Shown here in pieces: positions 11,389 through 26,300 of a stretch of DNA of 64,000 nt (position 1 is its first letter; each line of letters opens with the position of its first letter). The position numbers and the translations under genes were made by a program. The notes beneath the pieces were generated by a model. That model made no database searches. It had not been told where the DNA came from and worked only from the letters and a program-made list of their open reading frames with translations. Origin of the DNA: Hanleya hanleyi (lineage: Eukaryota > Mollusca > Polyplacophora > Lepidopleurida > Hanleyidae); the NCBI GenBank assembly GCA_036873755.1, contig JAVTVY010037248.1:1-64000 (forward strand), given 5' to 3'.

Positions 11389-14300
11389 CTGAATGCATAA
11401 GTGATATAAATTCAACCTAATGAATGTCCTCATTATGGATTCCAACGAGGTAGACAGATGTTTCTTATGTCCAGGTATGTTAAGTTTTTCACTGAGGTTT
11501 CTATCACTTATAGTAAATTTGTGGCATGCCGGTTGGGATTTCCGCATATGTCTGGAATTTTAGTAAGGACCCGGTATTTATAATAATACATTGTATTTAA
11601 ACCCAATAACATCAATAGGAGAAGTGACTCTTTTTTTGGGGTGAAATTCGAGGGCTAAAATGAATAGGAATAGAATCACAATTATATATACACTGATTCG
11701 GAATATTTATCAGTTTCATATATATTGAAAACTGCATCTTTAAAAATCACGTAGGCAATATATGAAGTACACTACATTAGGTAAAATGATCTGATCTATT
11801 GAAATTCCCTTGATTAAATATATAACTTGCTGTTTTAAAACTTTGTAAGCTTTTGCTTTTTCTAACATTCGGAGGGTAAACTGTTATATGAGGTCGGAGC
11901 TGCTACCCAGAAAGTCTTGTTAAATAGTACTGGTCGACCAAAGAAAACTGCAAGGTGTTCCTTATCATTAGATCGAAAGCTGCTCTTCGGAGAATGAATG
12001 TCGAGGAGACAAACAAAGGAGTTATCCCAATTACAGGTTTGAATACTACAAGGGTTAAAATTCAGGGGTTACCAGGCTTATTTAAGAAATAATATTTTCA
12101 TATGCGTGTTCAATGGTTATTTTACGCACGGTTAGCGTGGGAAATTTTATAAAATATAAACTTCCCACACTAACCGTGCATGCGTAAGATAACCATTTGA
12201 GCACGCATATGAAAACATTATTTCTCAATTTTAGAACTCTGACAACATCATGTAGGTTAACAAAAATGTGATCTGACAGGTTTGATTGTATTTCTCTAAT
12301 TTAGAAATACATAGGAAGTGAGTCGGATCAGTCTTTTTTTAAGACCTTATTCGATGGCAAAAAATTGCGCAGAGGTTCTCGTAGAGCATGACCAAATTCT
12401 TAGCTCCAAATATACTCTTCTATATAGTTCATAATCAAATCAAGTGATTTAATTTATAAAACATTGCCACACTAACCGTGCGTAAAATAAACATTGAGCA
12501 CGCCTATGAAAACATTATTTCTATTCTATTGTACTATTCAGATTTATTATCAACAAAGATTATAATGAAAAGCTGAAAATATATTTTAAACTTTGACAAC
12601 CTTTCTCTCCTTTCTTGAAAAAACTCGTTAATTGAAAAATGAAAATAAAAATTTGATTTAACGAATTTCAAGCAAGAACGAGAGATCCTGAAGGATCTTG
12701 GCGCCCACCATTGTCCGATAATTGTAAGCTAATGACAAGAGGATCTTTTTGTCCATTGTTACTAAGAACAAAAGATTGATTTGTAATTTTGTTTACAGAA
12801 TTTCGAATCTGATCGAAAAAGGGACACTGGAAAACAACACGATATCATCTTTCTAAGTTTAAGGAGTTTCAAGATTTCTAGAAACTGTACTTATGTCGGT
12901 TGTTATAGTACAAGAGAAAAGTTAGTCTAAAAGTGAATGTCCGGAGGATCTTTCGTCTTCGTTTCGTAGGTTTTTTTTTGCACGTGTCATCTTTGGGTAC
13001 TGGAAGCGAAGACAAATCTCCTCGACCCTTTGGCATGATCTATGAAACATACTTAAGATTTTATAATTAGGAACGAATCCGTTTACTGGGCTAGTTTGAG
13101 ATATCTCTTTTAAGATACCATGCTCGAAAACAGTAAGATGGTACAATATTTAATACTGAAGGGATCCGCGCAGTAATGTTGAAACTTCGAAAGTGTCTGA
13201 ATCCTGATGAAACACGCAGAAGTCTACAGTTGTCGAGTTGTAACGTTGTGTCACAAGAGTGGCATCCCTTCATGTAGCCGACCCGTCGGCAGACGAAACA
13301 GTGGGGCAGTTCACTGAACTAAAGAAAACTGATTTAAAATTTGAAGAAATACATTTTAATTCCGAATTATTGGAACCTCTTGATATGGAAGGTGAAGGTA
13401 TGGATATTCTCTATAGTCACTTTTTAGAATATGTCCCACCGTTTGATCCGCCGACTCATGTGATGCGACGTAACAATTCAGCGTAACTTGGATTTTCGAA
13501 TCGGACCAAAAATGGTATTTTGCACAACCAGGCCCCATGTGGGACCTGTGTACAAAATACCAGAAAGATCCATGAAGTAGTTCCTGAGAATTCACGATAA
13601 CTATGTTTCAAGTGGAAATCCAAGATGGGCACTTGGTGGCCAAATTGGATTTTCGAATCGAACGAGGAAAGGTTATTTTGCAAAACTAGACCAACGGGAA
13701 CCTGTGTACCAAATTTGAGAAAGATCCATGCAGTACTTTCTGAGAAATCATGACAACAAAATTTCATGGGGAAATCCAACATGGCTGCTTTGTGGCCATA
13801 TTGGATTTTCGAATCGGATCAAAAAAGGCATCTTGCACAACTCGACCCCCAAGGGAACCTGCGCACCAAATTTGAGAAAGATCCATGTAGTAGTTCCTGA
13901 GAAATAGCGATAAAAAGGTTTCACGGGGAAATCCAAGATGGCTGCCTGGTGGCCATATTGGATTTTCGAATCGGCCCAGAAAAAGTATGTTGCACAACTA
14001 GACCTCAAGGGGAACCTGTGTACCGAATTTGAGGAAGATCCATGGAGTAGTACCCAAGAAAAAGCAATAACAAGGTTTCATGGAGAAATCCAAGATGGCC
14101 GCCTTTTGGCCATATTGGATTTTCGAATCGGACCAGAAAAGGTATCTTGCACAACTAGACTCCAAGGAAAACCTGTGAAAAGATATCTTGCACAACTAGA
14201 CCCCAAGGGGAACCTTTGTACCAAATTTGAGAAAGATCCATGCAATACTTTCTGAGAAATGACAATAAGTTTCATGGAGAAATCCAAGATGGCCGCCTTG

Positions 14301-17300
14301 TGACCATATTGGATTTTCGAATCGAACCAGAAAAGGCATCATGCACAACTAGACCCCAAGGGGAACCTGTGTACCGAATTTGACAAAGATCCAGGCAATA
14401 CTTTCTGAGAAATGACAATACGGTTTCATGGAGAAATCCAAGATGGCCGCCTTGTGACCATATTGGATTTTCGAATCGAACCAGAAATGGTATCATGCAC
14501 AACTAGACCCCAAGCGGAACCTGTGTACTAAATCTGAGAAAGATCCATGCAGCAGTTCCTGAGAAATCGCGATAAAAAGGTTTCACGGGGAAATCCAAGA
14601 TGGCTGCCTGGTGGCCATATTGGATTTTCGAATCGGACCAGAAAAGGTATCTTGCACAACTAGACCCCAAGGGGAACCTGTGTACCGAATTTGAGAAAGA
14701 TCCAGGCAATACTTTCTGAGAAATCACGATAAAGTTTCATGGGGAAACATAGGATGGCCGCCTAGTGGCCATATTGGATTTTCGAATCGGACCGAAAAAG
14801 GTATCTTGCACAACTAGACCCACTGGGGAACCGGTGTACCAAATTTGAGAAAGATCCATGAAGTACTTCCTGAGAAATCACGATAACAAAGGTTCATGGG
14901 GAAATCAAAGATGGCTGCCAGGTGGCCATATTGGATTTTCGAATCGGACCAGAAAAAAATATCTTGCACAACTAGACCCCAAGGGGAACCTGTGTACCAA
15001 ATTTGAGAAAGATCCATGCTGCAGTTCCTGAGAAATCGCGATAACAAGGTTTCATGGGGAAATCCAAGATGGCCGCCTTGTGGCCATATTGGATTTTCGA
15101 ATCGGACCAGAAAAGGTATGTTGCACAACTAGACCCCAAGAGGAACCTGTATACCAAATCTGAGAAAGATCCATGCAGCAGTTCCTGAGAAATCGCTATA
15201 ACAAGGTTTCATGGGGAAATCCAAGATGGCTGCCTATTGGCCATATTGGATTTTCGAATGGGACCAGAAAAGATATCTTGCACAACTAGACCCCAAGGGG
15301 AACCTGTGTACCAAATTTGAGAAAGATCCATGCAGTAGTTCCTGAGAACTCGCGATAACAAGGTTTCATGGGGAAATCCAAGGTGGCCGCCTCGTGGCCA
15401 TATTGGATTTCCGAATCGGACCAGAAAAGGTGTCTTGCACAAGTAGACCCCAAGAGGAACCTGTGTACCAAATCTGAGAAAGATCCATGCAGCAGTTCCT
15501 GAGAAATCGCGATAAAAAGTTTTCATGGGGAAATCCAAGATGGCTGCCTGGTGACCATATTGGATTTTCGAATCGGACCAGAAAAGGTATCTTGCACAAC
15601 TAGACCCCAAGGGGAACCTGTGTACCAAATCTGAGAAAGATCCATGCAGCAGTTCCTGAGAAATCGCGATAACAATGTTTCATGGGGAAATCCAAGATGG
15701 CTGCCTGGTGGCCATATTGGATTTTCCAATCGGACCAGAAAAGGTGTCTTGCACAACTAGACCCCAAGCGGAACCTGTGTACTACATCTGAGAAAGATCC
15801 ATGCCGCAGTTCTTGAGAAATCGCGATAACAAGATTTCATGGGGAAATCCAAGATGGCCGCCTTGTGGCCATATTGATTTTTCGAATCGGACCAGAAAAG
15901 GAATCTTGCACAACTAGACCCCAAGGGGAACCTGTGTACCAAACTTGAGAAAGATCCATGCAGTAGTTCCTGAAAAATCGCGATAACAAGGTTTCATGAG
16001 GAAATCCAAGATGGCCGCCTTGTGGCCATATTGGATTTTCGAATCGGACCAGAAAAGGTGTCTTGCACAACTAGACCCCAAGCGGAACTTGTGTACTAAA
16101 TCTGAGAAAGATCCATGCCGCAGTTCCTGAGAAATCGCGATAAAAAGGTTTCATGGGGAAATCCAAGATGGCTGCCTGCTGGCCATATTGATTTTTCGAA
16201 TCGGACCAGAAAAGGTATCTTGCACAACTAGACCCCAAGGGGAACCTGTGTACCAAATTTGAGAAAGATCCATGCAGTAGTTCCTGAGAAATCGCGATAA
16301 CAAGGTTTCATGGGGAAATCCAAGATGGCCGCCTTGTGACCATTTTGGATTTTCGAATCGAACCAGAACAGTTATCTTGCACAACTAGACCCCAAGGGGA
16401 ACCTGTGTACCAAATTTGAGAAAGATCCATGCAGTAGTTCCTGAGAAATCGCGATAACAAGGTTTCACGGGGAAATCCAAGATGGCCGCCTTGTGGCCAT
16501 ATTGGATTTTCGATTCGGACCGAAAAAGGTATCTTGCAAAACTAGACCCTAAGGAGAATCTGTGTACCAAATCTGAGAAAGATCCATGCAGTACTGAGAA
16601 ATGACGATAACTAAGTTTCATGGGGAAATCCAAGATGGCTGCCTGGTGGCCATATTGGATTTTCGAATCGGACCACAAAAGGTATTTTGCACAACTAGAC
16701 CCCAAGGGGAACCTGTGTACCAAATTTGAGAAAGATCCATGACGTAGTTCCTGAGAAATCGCGATAAGAAGATTTCATGGGGAAATCCAAGATGGCCGCC
16801 TTGTGGCCATATTGGAGTTTCGAATCGGACCAGAAAAGGTGTCTTGCACAACTAGACCCCAAGCGGAACCTGTGTACTAAATCTGAGAAAGATCCATGCC
16901 GCAGTTCCTGAGAAATCGCGATAAAAAGGTTTCATGGGGAAATCCAAGATGGCTGCCTGGTGGCCATATTGATTTTTCGAATCGGACCAGAAAAGGTATC
17001 TTGCACAACTAGACCCCAAAGGGAACCTGTGTACCAAATTTGAGAAAGATCCATGTAGTAGCTCCTGAGAAATAGCGATAAAACGGTTCATGGGGAAATC
17101 CAAGATGGCTGCCTGATGGCCATATTGGATTTTCGAATCGGACCAGGAAAGGTATCTCGCACAACTAGACCCCAAGAGGAACCTGTGTACCAAATCTGAG
17201 AAAGATCCATGCAGCAGTTCCTGAGAAATCGCGATAACAATGTTTGATGGGGAAATCCAAGATGGCTGCCTGGTGGCCATATTGGATTTTCGAATCGGAC

Positions 17301-20300
17301 CAGAAAAGGTATCTTGCACAACTAGACCCCAAGGGGAACCTGTGTACCAAATTTGAGAAAGATCCATGCAGTAGTTCCTGAAAAATCGCGATAACAAGGT
17401 TTCATGAGGAAATCCAAGATGGCCGCCTTGTGGCCATATTGGATTTTCGAATCGGACCAGAAAAGGTGTCTTGCACAACTAGACCCCAAGCGGAACTTGT
17501 GTACTAAATCTGAGAAAGATCCATGCCGCAGTTCCTGAGAAATCGCGATAAAAAGGTTTCATGGGGAAATCCAAGATGGCTGCCTGGTGGCCATATTGAT
17601 TTTTCGAATCGGACCAGAAAAGGTATCTTGCACAACTAGACCCCAAGGGGAACCTGTGTGCCAAATTTGAGAAAGATCCATGCAGTAGTTCCTGAGAAAT
17701 CGCGATAACAAGGTTTCATGGGGAAATCCAAGATGGCCGCCTTGTGGCTATATTGGATTTTCGAATCGGACCAGAAAAGGTATCTTGCACAACTAGACCC
17801 CAAGGAGAACCTGTGTACCAAATTTGAGAAAGATCCATGCAGTAGTTCCTGAGAAATCGCGATAATAAGAAATTGTTTACGGACGGACGACGGACGACGG
17901 ACCACGGACAAAATGCGATTTGAACAGCCCACCATCTGGTGATGGTGGGCTAAAAAGTCAAATCGCCCAATGTTTTCATTGTTATGAGTATGATATGATG
18001 CACATACTTATGACTGCCATATTTTCTTAACCATTATGGTGACCGTATTTTTGGCATTTCTGTTCTTTGTTATACTGTTAAAAGGAAACTGAACTTTGAA
18101 GTACTAGCCTTTGGATCATGAAACAAGGTGAAAGTCACGATTTGTTAACCTCTGAAGATGCCCTGACAAAGACCCTAAGGTTTTCGATTTGTTCATACAT
18201 TGGCCGGAACGAATAACCTAAGCCCGCTGGTACTGACGGGAAGCATGGCGTTTGTTCTCAATAGATGCAAATTGTATTTCAGTTCACTTTTCGCTAACAT
18301 GCTTCACCGAGGACTATCGGAGCACTGCTTTTAGCAGGCAGTAAAACAGGCAAAATTATGACAGTGCGAAAATTTTTATCAACTTTTTCCACTTGAAATA
18401 AAATACTCTCTGCTTAAAATGAAAGTGGAAGCTAAAGGCTTACCACCACATGTGACAGAGCATGGTCCCCACACAGTCCATTCACCGAATCCACCGTCGA
18501 TTGGTTGGCGTGTTTGAAACGGACGAGTAGGCCCTGCCCCATATCCCTGAAACAGTGTTTTATATATTTTTCACAGAATACAGTTCCATAAATATATACT
18601 TATTCTAAGTCTAACACCTTTGACCTCTTGATGTGTTTTTCGTGCGTTAGCAGTCTCACCAGTAAATGGGAAGTGAATGCACTTAGGTATATAGGTATAT
18701 TCATGGGTATTTGCTTTCTTGGATCATTTAGAAAGTGATAGTATAACACTATTTTCGTCATTTTTGGGGATTACGCTATCTTAGTATAGCACAGATTCTA
18801 GTGCTGATCAGAACCAGCGACCAGCTACCTCTAGAGTAAGGCAGCACCAATTTTCAGCACTAGAATCTGAGATACTAAGATAGTGTAATCCCAAAATAAC
18901 GAAAATACTGTTATGGGTATTTCTTGCGATGCTAGTGGTATGCCCTTCTTATATCATTATCCTATGAAACAGTTTAGGAGAAAATTATCTGCAAGCAATT
19001 TCGTTAAAACCCCAGCATTTTTCAACATCTGACAATTGAAGCAACGTTCAGTACTGTGCAATGTCTAATCATTATATGTTATCTTCCATTAGATTAAAGC
19101 TGCTTCCGTTCGAAAAACAACACGAAGCATAGGCCAACACTAGGCTACTCACCTCTGGTGGGGACGAACTCGTTTTTGGCAATACATCCGGCATATTTAT
19201 CTTGCTTGTGTCATCCTGTTGTGATGGAGGTCAAAGAAAGATATCGTGTGAGTATATTCAAGACAGACCGCTAGTGTGAATAATAGACCTAGTATTTAAC
19301 AGGTTGAACATGTGTGATTTGAATTCATTGTTGTGTAATATGACAAAAACAAATTGATTCGTGCGCATTATTTAGCTCTGGACAATGTTGAGTGGACGGA
19401 CCAATGCTCCATTTCATAATTGTGAAACCATGGGATTAGCTCTGATTTTGAAGCATATTCATGAAAAAAAATCATATAAATAGTATTTAACCTTTTTCTA
19501 ATTGCCGGAAGATAATCACAAGGTCTTTCAAACTTGGTCAAGTTGATTGGATGTTGCCAGGCAAAATTGTCAGCTAAAACAGCTTGAAGGAAATCCCAAT
19601 AACTTATTCTGGATAATGGAGATAACGTTCAGGAAAAACAGGACAAGACAGTGAAAAATATCCAAAATCCAGTTCAAATTCAACAGCGGTCTACCTTAAT
19701 GCCAAGTATTATTATACCCCGATGCAACAGTATCATACTGATAACATTCGGACGCGCATCCAGTATTCTCCCATAACGGACGCTTACTTATTGGACAGTA
19801 TCTCCTAGCAACGAAGGAACACGAATTACAAGAACGAAAGCGGTCAACAAAGCACCCCGTGTTTACATCTCGGCGAAATTTTTTTGATATATCATATTCA
19901 AAAGAATGAAGATGTGAAGAGGAATATTTGAGTGAGTGGATTAGACTGCTGAAACAGGGATGGGAACAAACGATATGAGGGTAATCCCCTCCCCACCACA
20001 CACACTGAACAAAATATGTCCGTATTCCGATAGTTTGAGTAAGTTTTCTCAAATACGAATGGAACTGGGGAACAAGTCTAAGGGCCTGTTGATCCAAACG
20101 GGCGGGTATTTGGTCATGTGTGAAACCCCAATATTGCAGTGTGTGTCCGTTTCCCAGTAGATCTACTATTTACATAGTTGGTTTATTAATGTTCTTATGT
20201 GATCATCTTCATTTATGTATGTCGACGGTATTGTTGGTCTGCAAAGGCTGTTTATCTCGGGCGATACATTTTATCTTATCTGATTATTTTCCCTTCAGAT

Positions 20301-23300
20301 CGACCTGGAATATACCTGTTGCACAAATCCATAAGGTCATGACACAGACTTTCCCATATCATATCTTTTTTTTCAGTTGTGACAACAGTGTGTTGTAGGA
20401 AACCAGTCTTTTGAAAATTTGAAAGTCGAAAAATCTGGAGAAAAAGAACCGCTGCGGCGAGAGAATACAGCTTGATTCTCTAAATGCCTTTGGTTTAGAT
20501 TTCGACCAATATGTACGCGAAAATACCCCAATATCCACGTCGAATAACTGTACATTTTAACATTTTGCTCTTTTCAAATGAAGTTTGACTGTTTACCTTG
20601 CGCGAATGTTACAAAATGTTCTCTTCAGAGAGCTGTCAAAATATTTCAAGGCCGTTTTACTCTTATATATTCATATATTTACCCACGATTCAATCTCAAT
20701 TTTACTATGGATGTTATAGTAGATTAGTGAAATATAGTTGCAACTTTATGTTGTCTTAAAACTATTTCTGGTGTTCTTATATGCTACTCTATATATGTTC
20801 TACTCTGTACACTCTTATATGTCAGGTCTATAAAAATAATAGTTCATTGACTGAATATTGACTGATGCGGACGAGACCAGTCCTATTTTTGTGTGGCGAC
20901 TACGGATTCGTAAACTCTTCACCCTCTCGTTGTCGTCACACAAAAATACGACTCGTCCACATCAGTCAATATTCAGTCAAAAATCTATAAATTTCGTTAT
21001 TTTACAATTTTCAATTGAGCTCATACAACAGATTAAATGTGAATGGTAATCTTTCTATTTCGAAGTTTTATGTTTGAGACGATGTAGTTACCGCCATACC
21101 TAGAACTAAGAAGACACACATTATGGAACATTTTTTTATGAAATATCTCCAGATAAAATGTTATGAATCATTTCCAGGCGAATAAATTTGTCATAATAGT
21201 ATTTAGGGGAATAATTGTTCCGCATGTATATTAAAGAACTTGGATTAAAATGGAACTAGCCTAAGGCTACGACACCATACATGCCCACCTTTAGACCAAC
21301 ATAAATCCATCATACTGAACACGACTTGCACATTCAATCCTAGCAATACCGCTTAAGTCAAGCTGATAGAGGATTGAACTGGGTCCTATAAATATGTGAA
21401 TAAGCTCCAGCTCTCATCTCGGCCAATGTACTTTGAAGGAAACCATAATTTGATTGAATTTTTTGTTTCAATTTGATTTATATTTGAAATTCATGGTAAC
21501 TGTCGCACGAAACTTTTCTTTTATTTATTGGTGTTGAAATTCCCATTTTGACAACGGCTGAATATTCAATGTCGGATTGGGTGGGTGGAAATGTTTTAGG
21601 GGATGTTTTAGAGAAAGAATACTGCAGCATTCTTGGTGGTTTGAACTGAATCCGAGTATATTCATTTTGAAAGGTCGATTTCCCCGATAACTCTGATGGT
21701 CAAAGAATGCTACAATGGCCCACCCTACTGGGTGATTTTGGGAAAAGCAGATCGGTTGATTATATCGTTTTGGGAACATTTCTTTTTAATATTCTAATAG
21801 TGTGTTCCAATTATGATTATTCTAGGCATAACTAAGTTATCGTATAACTCACATTACTTAAAATAAATAGAATACCCGGATATAGGTCCCAATTTTCATC
21901 GGTGGTAAAGGTAGCTTCCAGTTTTTGAAGTTCTAGATATATAAATAACGCAGTGAGCTGTAAAGTTTGAGTTCTGATTGGTTTTAATTTCAGCGCTCGT
22001 CAAATAGCTTTTCTTTTCAAGCTGATAAGCATATCGCATGTCGAATCAAACACCGCGAAAAGCCGATAATTCATTCGAAAACAGCCCAGGTAAATCCTGT
22101 GTCAATTAGGAACATGAGGATTGCGTAACCAAAAGTTTATACTATACCGTGACCGTCATCTTGTAAGGTCCATATGCCCTTCCGGAACAGTCCGAGTCTG
22201 ACTTCGTTCCATTTTTAACGGTGACAGTGATGATGTCACAAATTTCACCAGGACAAGATTTCATTTGACCATCAGTGGGGAACACAGAGTCGTGCATCAT
22301 TTTCACAAATAACAGCCTTTAAAGTAAAAGGTATTAGAGTACGCGGTTAACGGATGATATTGAGACAGGGACACTGATTAGGTTTGGTCACAAGCCAAAT
22401 TAATTTAGATATTTGTACTCCAGAACAAATAAACTTTCAGTAAATTCAACGGTTAGATTACAAAAATCAACTAAAATGCATTTTATTTTGGTTAAGAACA
22501 GGAAAAAGTGCGATATTTCAATCCGCCCTATGTGTTAACATGTAACAGAGGTGATAACTTTTGCCATAAAATGGAAGTCAGAAAATAGTTCATTTACAGT
22601 ATTAGTAAGCCCCTAGAATGCTTATATAATATACTTTCTGGTGATATCAACAGCTAAGAAAATAAATAGAGAAAAATGTAAATCTGTATACAACAACACA
22701 TTATAAATTTCTATACGTAGTCATAAATCTTGTATCTGATGGTTGACTGGGACGACCGCCTTATTTGACGCAGGCGCATACATCCCTGGTGAAAATAGCT
22801 GGCTATGTGGTGTTGCTTTTTCTATTTATATAATTTCCAATAATGTTAGTACCATCATGACTTCGGGCTGGCATCCTATCTTACTCCAATAGTTCCATCT
22901 CAGTTATACGTTAGATTCATCGGTGTTTAAACTATATTTTCTGCACATCAAACAGAGACTAAGGAGCGAGATAATTTGAAATACATGCAAACTACACTAG
23001 TTCATCAAAGACTACTTTTTAAAAGTTGCATTATGAATATAATCTTCGCTACCAGTGAATAGTGTTGGAAGTAACAATTACCCGGTATTTGAGTCCCAGT
23101 AGTACTTTTGGCCGGTTACATCAGCATCTATTTCAGACATGTTACTGACCGCCGTCCATCCGTCCGCAAGGGTATTATAGGGTCGGGACCTTTTCAGCTC
23201 AAAGGTTGCATCAAGTGGAAGACAGATCCCTATGCGCACTGGGTAATCTCTGCGAACGTGAAGCCACTCTAATCAAGGTACTTATACAAAACTTAATATT

Positions 23301-26300
23301 ATCAGATTTTCCAAATGATAAAAGCAAAAAACGTGGAATGTTTTTATCAATCCGTCAACAGCACTCAAATTTTTATTTATTGCACATTAACCACAATCTA
23401 TTAAATATTTATAGGTAACAAATATATCGTGTATTGTAGTTCGAATCAGATACAGGAAAAATCATCGATTTGATACCATCGATGCAGATATATAATAAGA
23501 CAAGAACTGATTATTTGTTATAGCCACTGAGCATACATACATGATTTTGTGGAGAGACGGAATAAATTGGTCGTTAGCGGGATTCGAACTCACGACACCG
23601 GCTATTATGTTTTCTCTGTCAAACTTCATACGTATATTCTCAGTGGCGGCATTTCTTAATTATAAAGTCAGTTACGCACAATGTAACACCAAGAGAGAAG
23701 GTTAGCCATCACAGGGACAAACCAATGATGTAATATCTATGAGCCGTCATACATGTAGCTCAGTCGGTAGAGCATCGGCGCGTTTAGAAGGGGTCGTGGG
23801 TTCGACTCCAGCTGACTACCAATTCATCTTTCTCTGTCAAAATCATTTCATAATAAGACGAATAATTCCCAAACAGAGATGGTGATACTCACTTTGCCAC
23901 GCCTTTGCCTTTAATGATAATAGTGTTGGGAGTGGATGTGGTCCAGTGAAGAGTATAGCTGTAGAGACCTCCCAATATTACAAGGAAATCAGTATCGGTG
24001 AGGGTGCGATCTTCCTTGATGTTGTTTATATCGTCTCTTATCATGAAAGGTGCGCTGTGATTCGCTGTGAATCCGCTACCTGTTACTCTGAGCTGTAAGG
24101 AGTGAGAGAGCACCTGTGACTATTGAACAATATTAGGATTATTGTATATACATGTGTAATCATATCCTTGTAGCTTCTTTAGGGTAAATATGCTTTAGTT
24201 TATGTCCTTTGCACTCACCTGAAGCGAACGCCTTCCCTTTGACACGTTCGTCGTTATATCAATCGGATCTTTCATTAATTAGATGCCACTGGTATTATTA
24301 AGAGTTGTATACATGTAAATGAATCAATGCCAGGAACTGTTAGAAAACGTACTGATATAAACATTATACATGTATGGTATTCACATGTTCCATACAGATT
24401 GATGTTTTTTGCAGAAATTTCAAAGGAGCACACAAAGTACCTTTCCATATCTGTAGGGACAAGCGGCCAGGTCCCAGTTCTCTCTGACGTCACACTTGTC
24501 TGTGAGATGGAATGGGCGATTGGTCAGAATCATTGTATCAGGCCTCCCAGTCACCGAACCATCAACATCCCGGAATGTCTGTGTTTTGTCACCGTCGCTT
24601 GGAAGAGTGAAATTTTGGTCGTGTTCAGCCCCGTCGAACATTCGATTGCCCTGGCCAACCTATATTCAAATGTTCAACATTTTCAGACAACAGCTTTTTA
24701 CCCGGTAATATATTTTTCTCGCTAATATGAGAAAAAAAAAAACAAAAATAGAATGATAATGGTATTATTACGTTTGCATAATTGTGGTGGTTCTGACTAG
24801 TTCTTCAGAGGAACAGTACCTGTATTAAATTCAAGTGTTTTTTTTATTTTTAAGCAGATCTGTAATAATCTGGATAGGCGTGATTGTCCCAGTCAGTAAT
24901 TAATAATATTTGTGGATTGTTTTGTCGGCATATTGCGAACGTTTCACTGTCATATTATTTTAATAAAGTAAAATCCATTTTGGAGACACACATCACATAC
25001 ATTCCAGAATTTGTCCCTTCAACCCTATCTGGCCTGGGCGATTTGGGGTGTATCGCAGCTTGGGGGGAGGGGGGGCGGAAAGTGCCCACCCCCCTTTTTT
25101 TCTCTCTACCACTAAGGCTAGAGCGCTGAAATTTACCACACAATATCTTTGATTCAAGCTCTACCAGAAAATGTAAAAAAAATCCAAGACGGCCGCCATG
25201 ATGACGTCACAGTGACGCCATCTTCTCGGAAGCCATTTTTCAGCCTTTTTGGGGTCGATTTTTCAAAATTTTCATCTTTCCGATTTTTCTCTCGAAAAAA
25301 ATCAAATAAAATATAGAATAATTAGTTGTGCAAAAATAAAATACTTTTAAAGCCTTTTAGGCAAGGAAAATGTGAAGAAATGGAGCGAAAAGATTGAAAA
25401 ACACGACTTTCGCGTATACCACATGGCTGCCATTTTGAATTTACCCATGATCCTCTGCCCGGGAGTATATGAAACTAGGCTCAAAATGACCCCAATAAGA
25501 TCAGCTTAAAAGTCACCAAGTTTCAGCCTCTTCAGTTTTGTCGTTTCGGAGCAGCAGAGAAAAGTTCACTAGGGGGGCATTTCCCCCCCCCCCCTCAGGC
25601 CACGTAGGGTTAACTCAAGATGATGACTTAGTCTTATCAATATGAAAGGGAAGAGGTTTGAACATTGAGATGGATGGATTAAATTTGAATTATGTTCTTT
25701 CATATCATGAACATATACAGGTGAAATATAAACAGAGAGAACAACGATGCCTATTGTTATTGTTAAATTATTTTTTTTTTCTTTTTCTCTTCCACCGCAA
25801 CTATTGTCCAGTTGTCGCCTTTGAATGCGTTTGTCGATCATTTTCGAATGTGATGTGCATATTACTGGAGTTTAGAGGCGCTCATTATACACTGAGAACT
25901 GAGTTAGTTTTTGTGTACATTTCTGTTATACACAAATAATTCATGTAATTGTTAAAAAGTAATTTATAGTTGCTGGGTAGTCAATGCCTCAATGTACTGA
26001 TCCGCATATATAACCATATGAGGAACTGTAAGATATTGAGCAATCGGCTTCATCCAATATTCTCCCCATTTCATTTGGCTCTGAATCATTTATTCCGTTC
26101 TGAATCATTTATTTCTTACTCAGCCAACATTAATTTAGGCTATATATTCTTTAAATATAATAATTCTACACAATTCCGGCCAAGTAAATGAAAACTGAGT
26201 CAAAAGAAGTTCATACCTGTTTATGCCTAATTGTGGAAAAGCTTATTGAAGTAAGGAGTGAGTGAGTGAGTAGGATTTAACGTCGTTTTCAACATTGTTT

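Noticed and set aside
2499..17935. Many 60-208 residue open frames in the satellite arrays (for example MVHRFPLGSSCARYLFWSDS)
   Set aside because: They follow the 157-bp repeat phase, occur in several frames on both strands, have no recognised domain and shift frame between units.
19696..20097. 133-residue minus-strand open frame as an extra CEMIP-like exon
   Set aside because: It shows no similarity to the family blocks expected at this position, and the flanking exons already join in phase.
23748..23823. A functional tRNA gene
   Set aside because: A and B boxes are present, but the acceptor arm does not pair and the anticodon stem is irregular.
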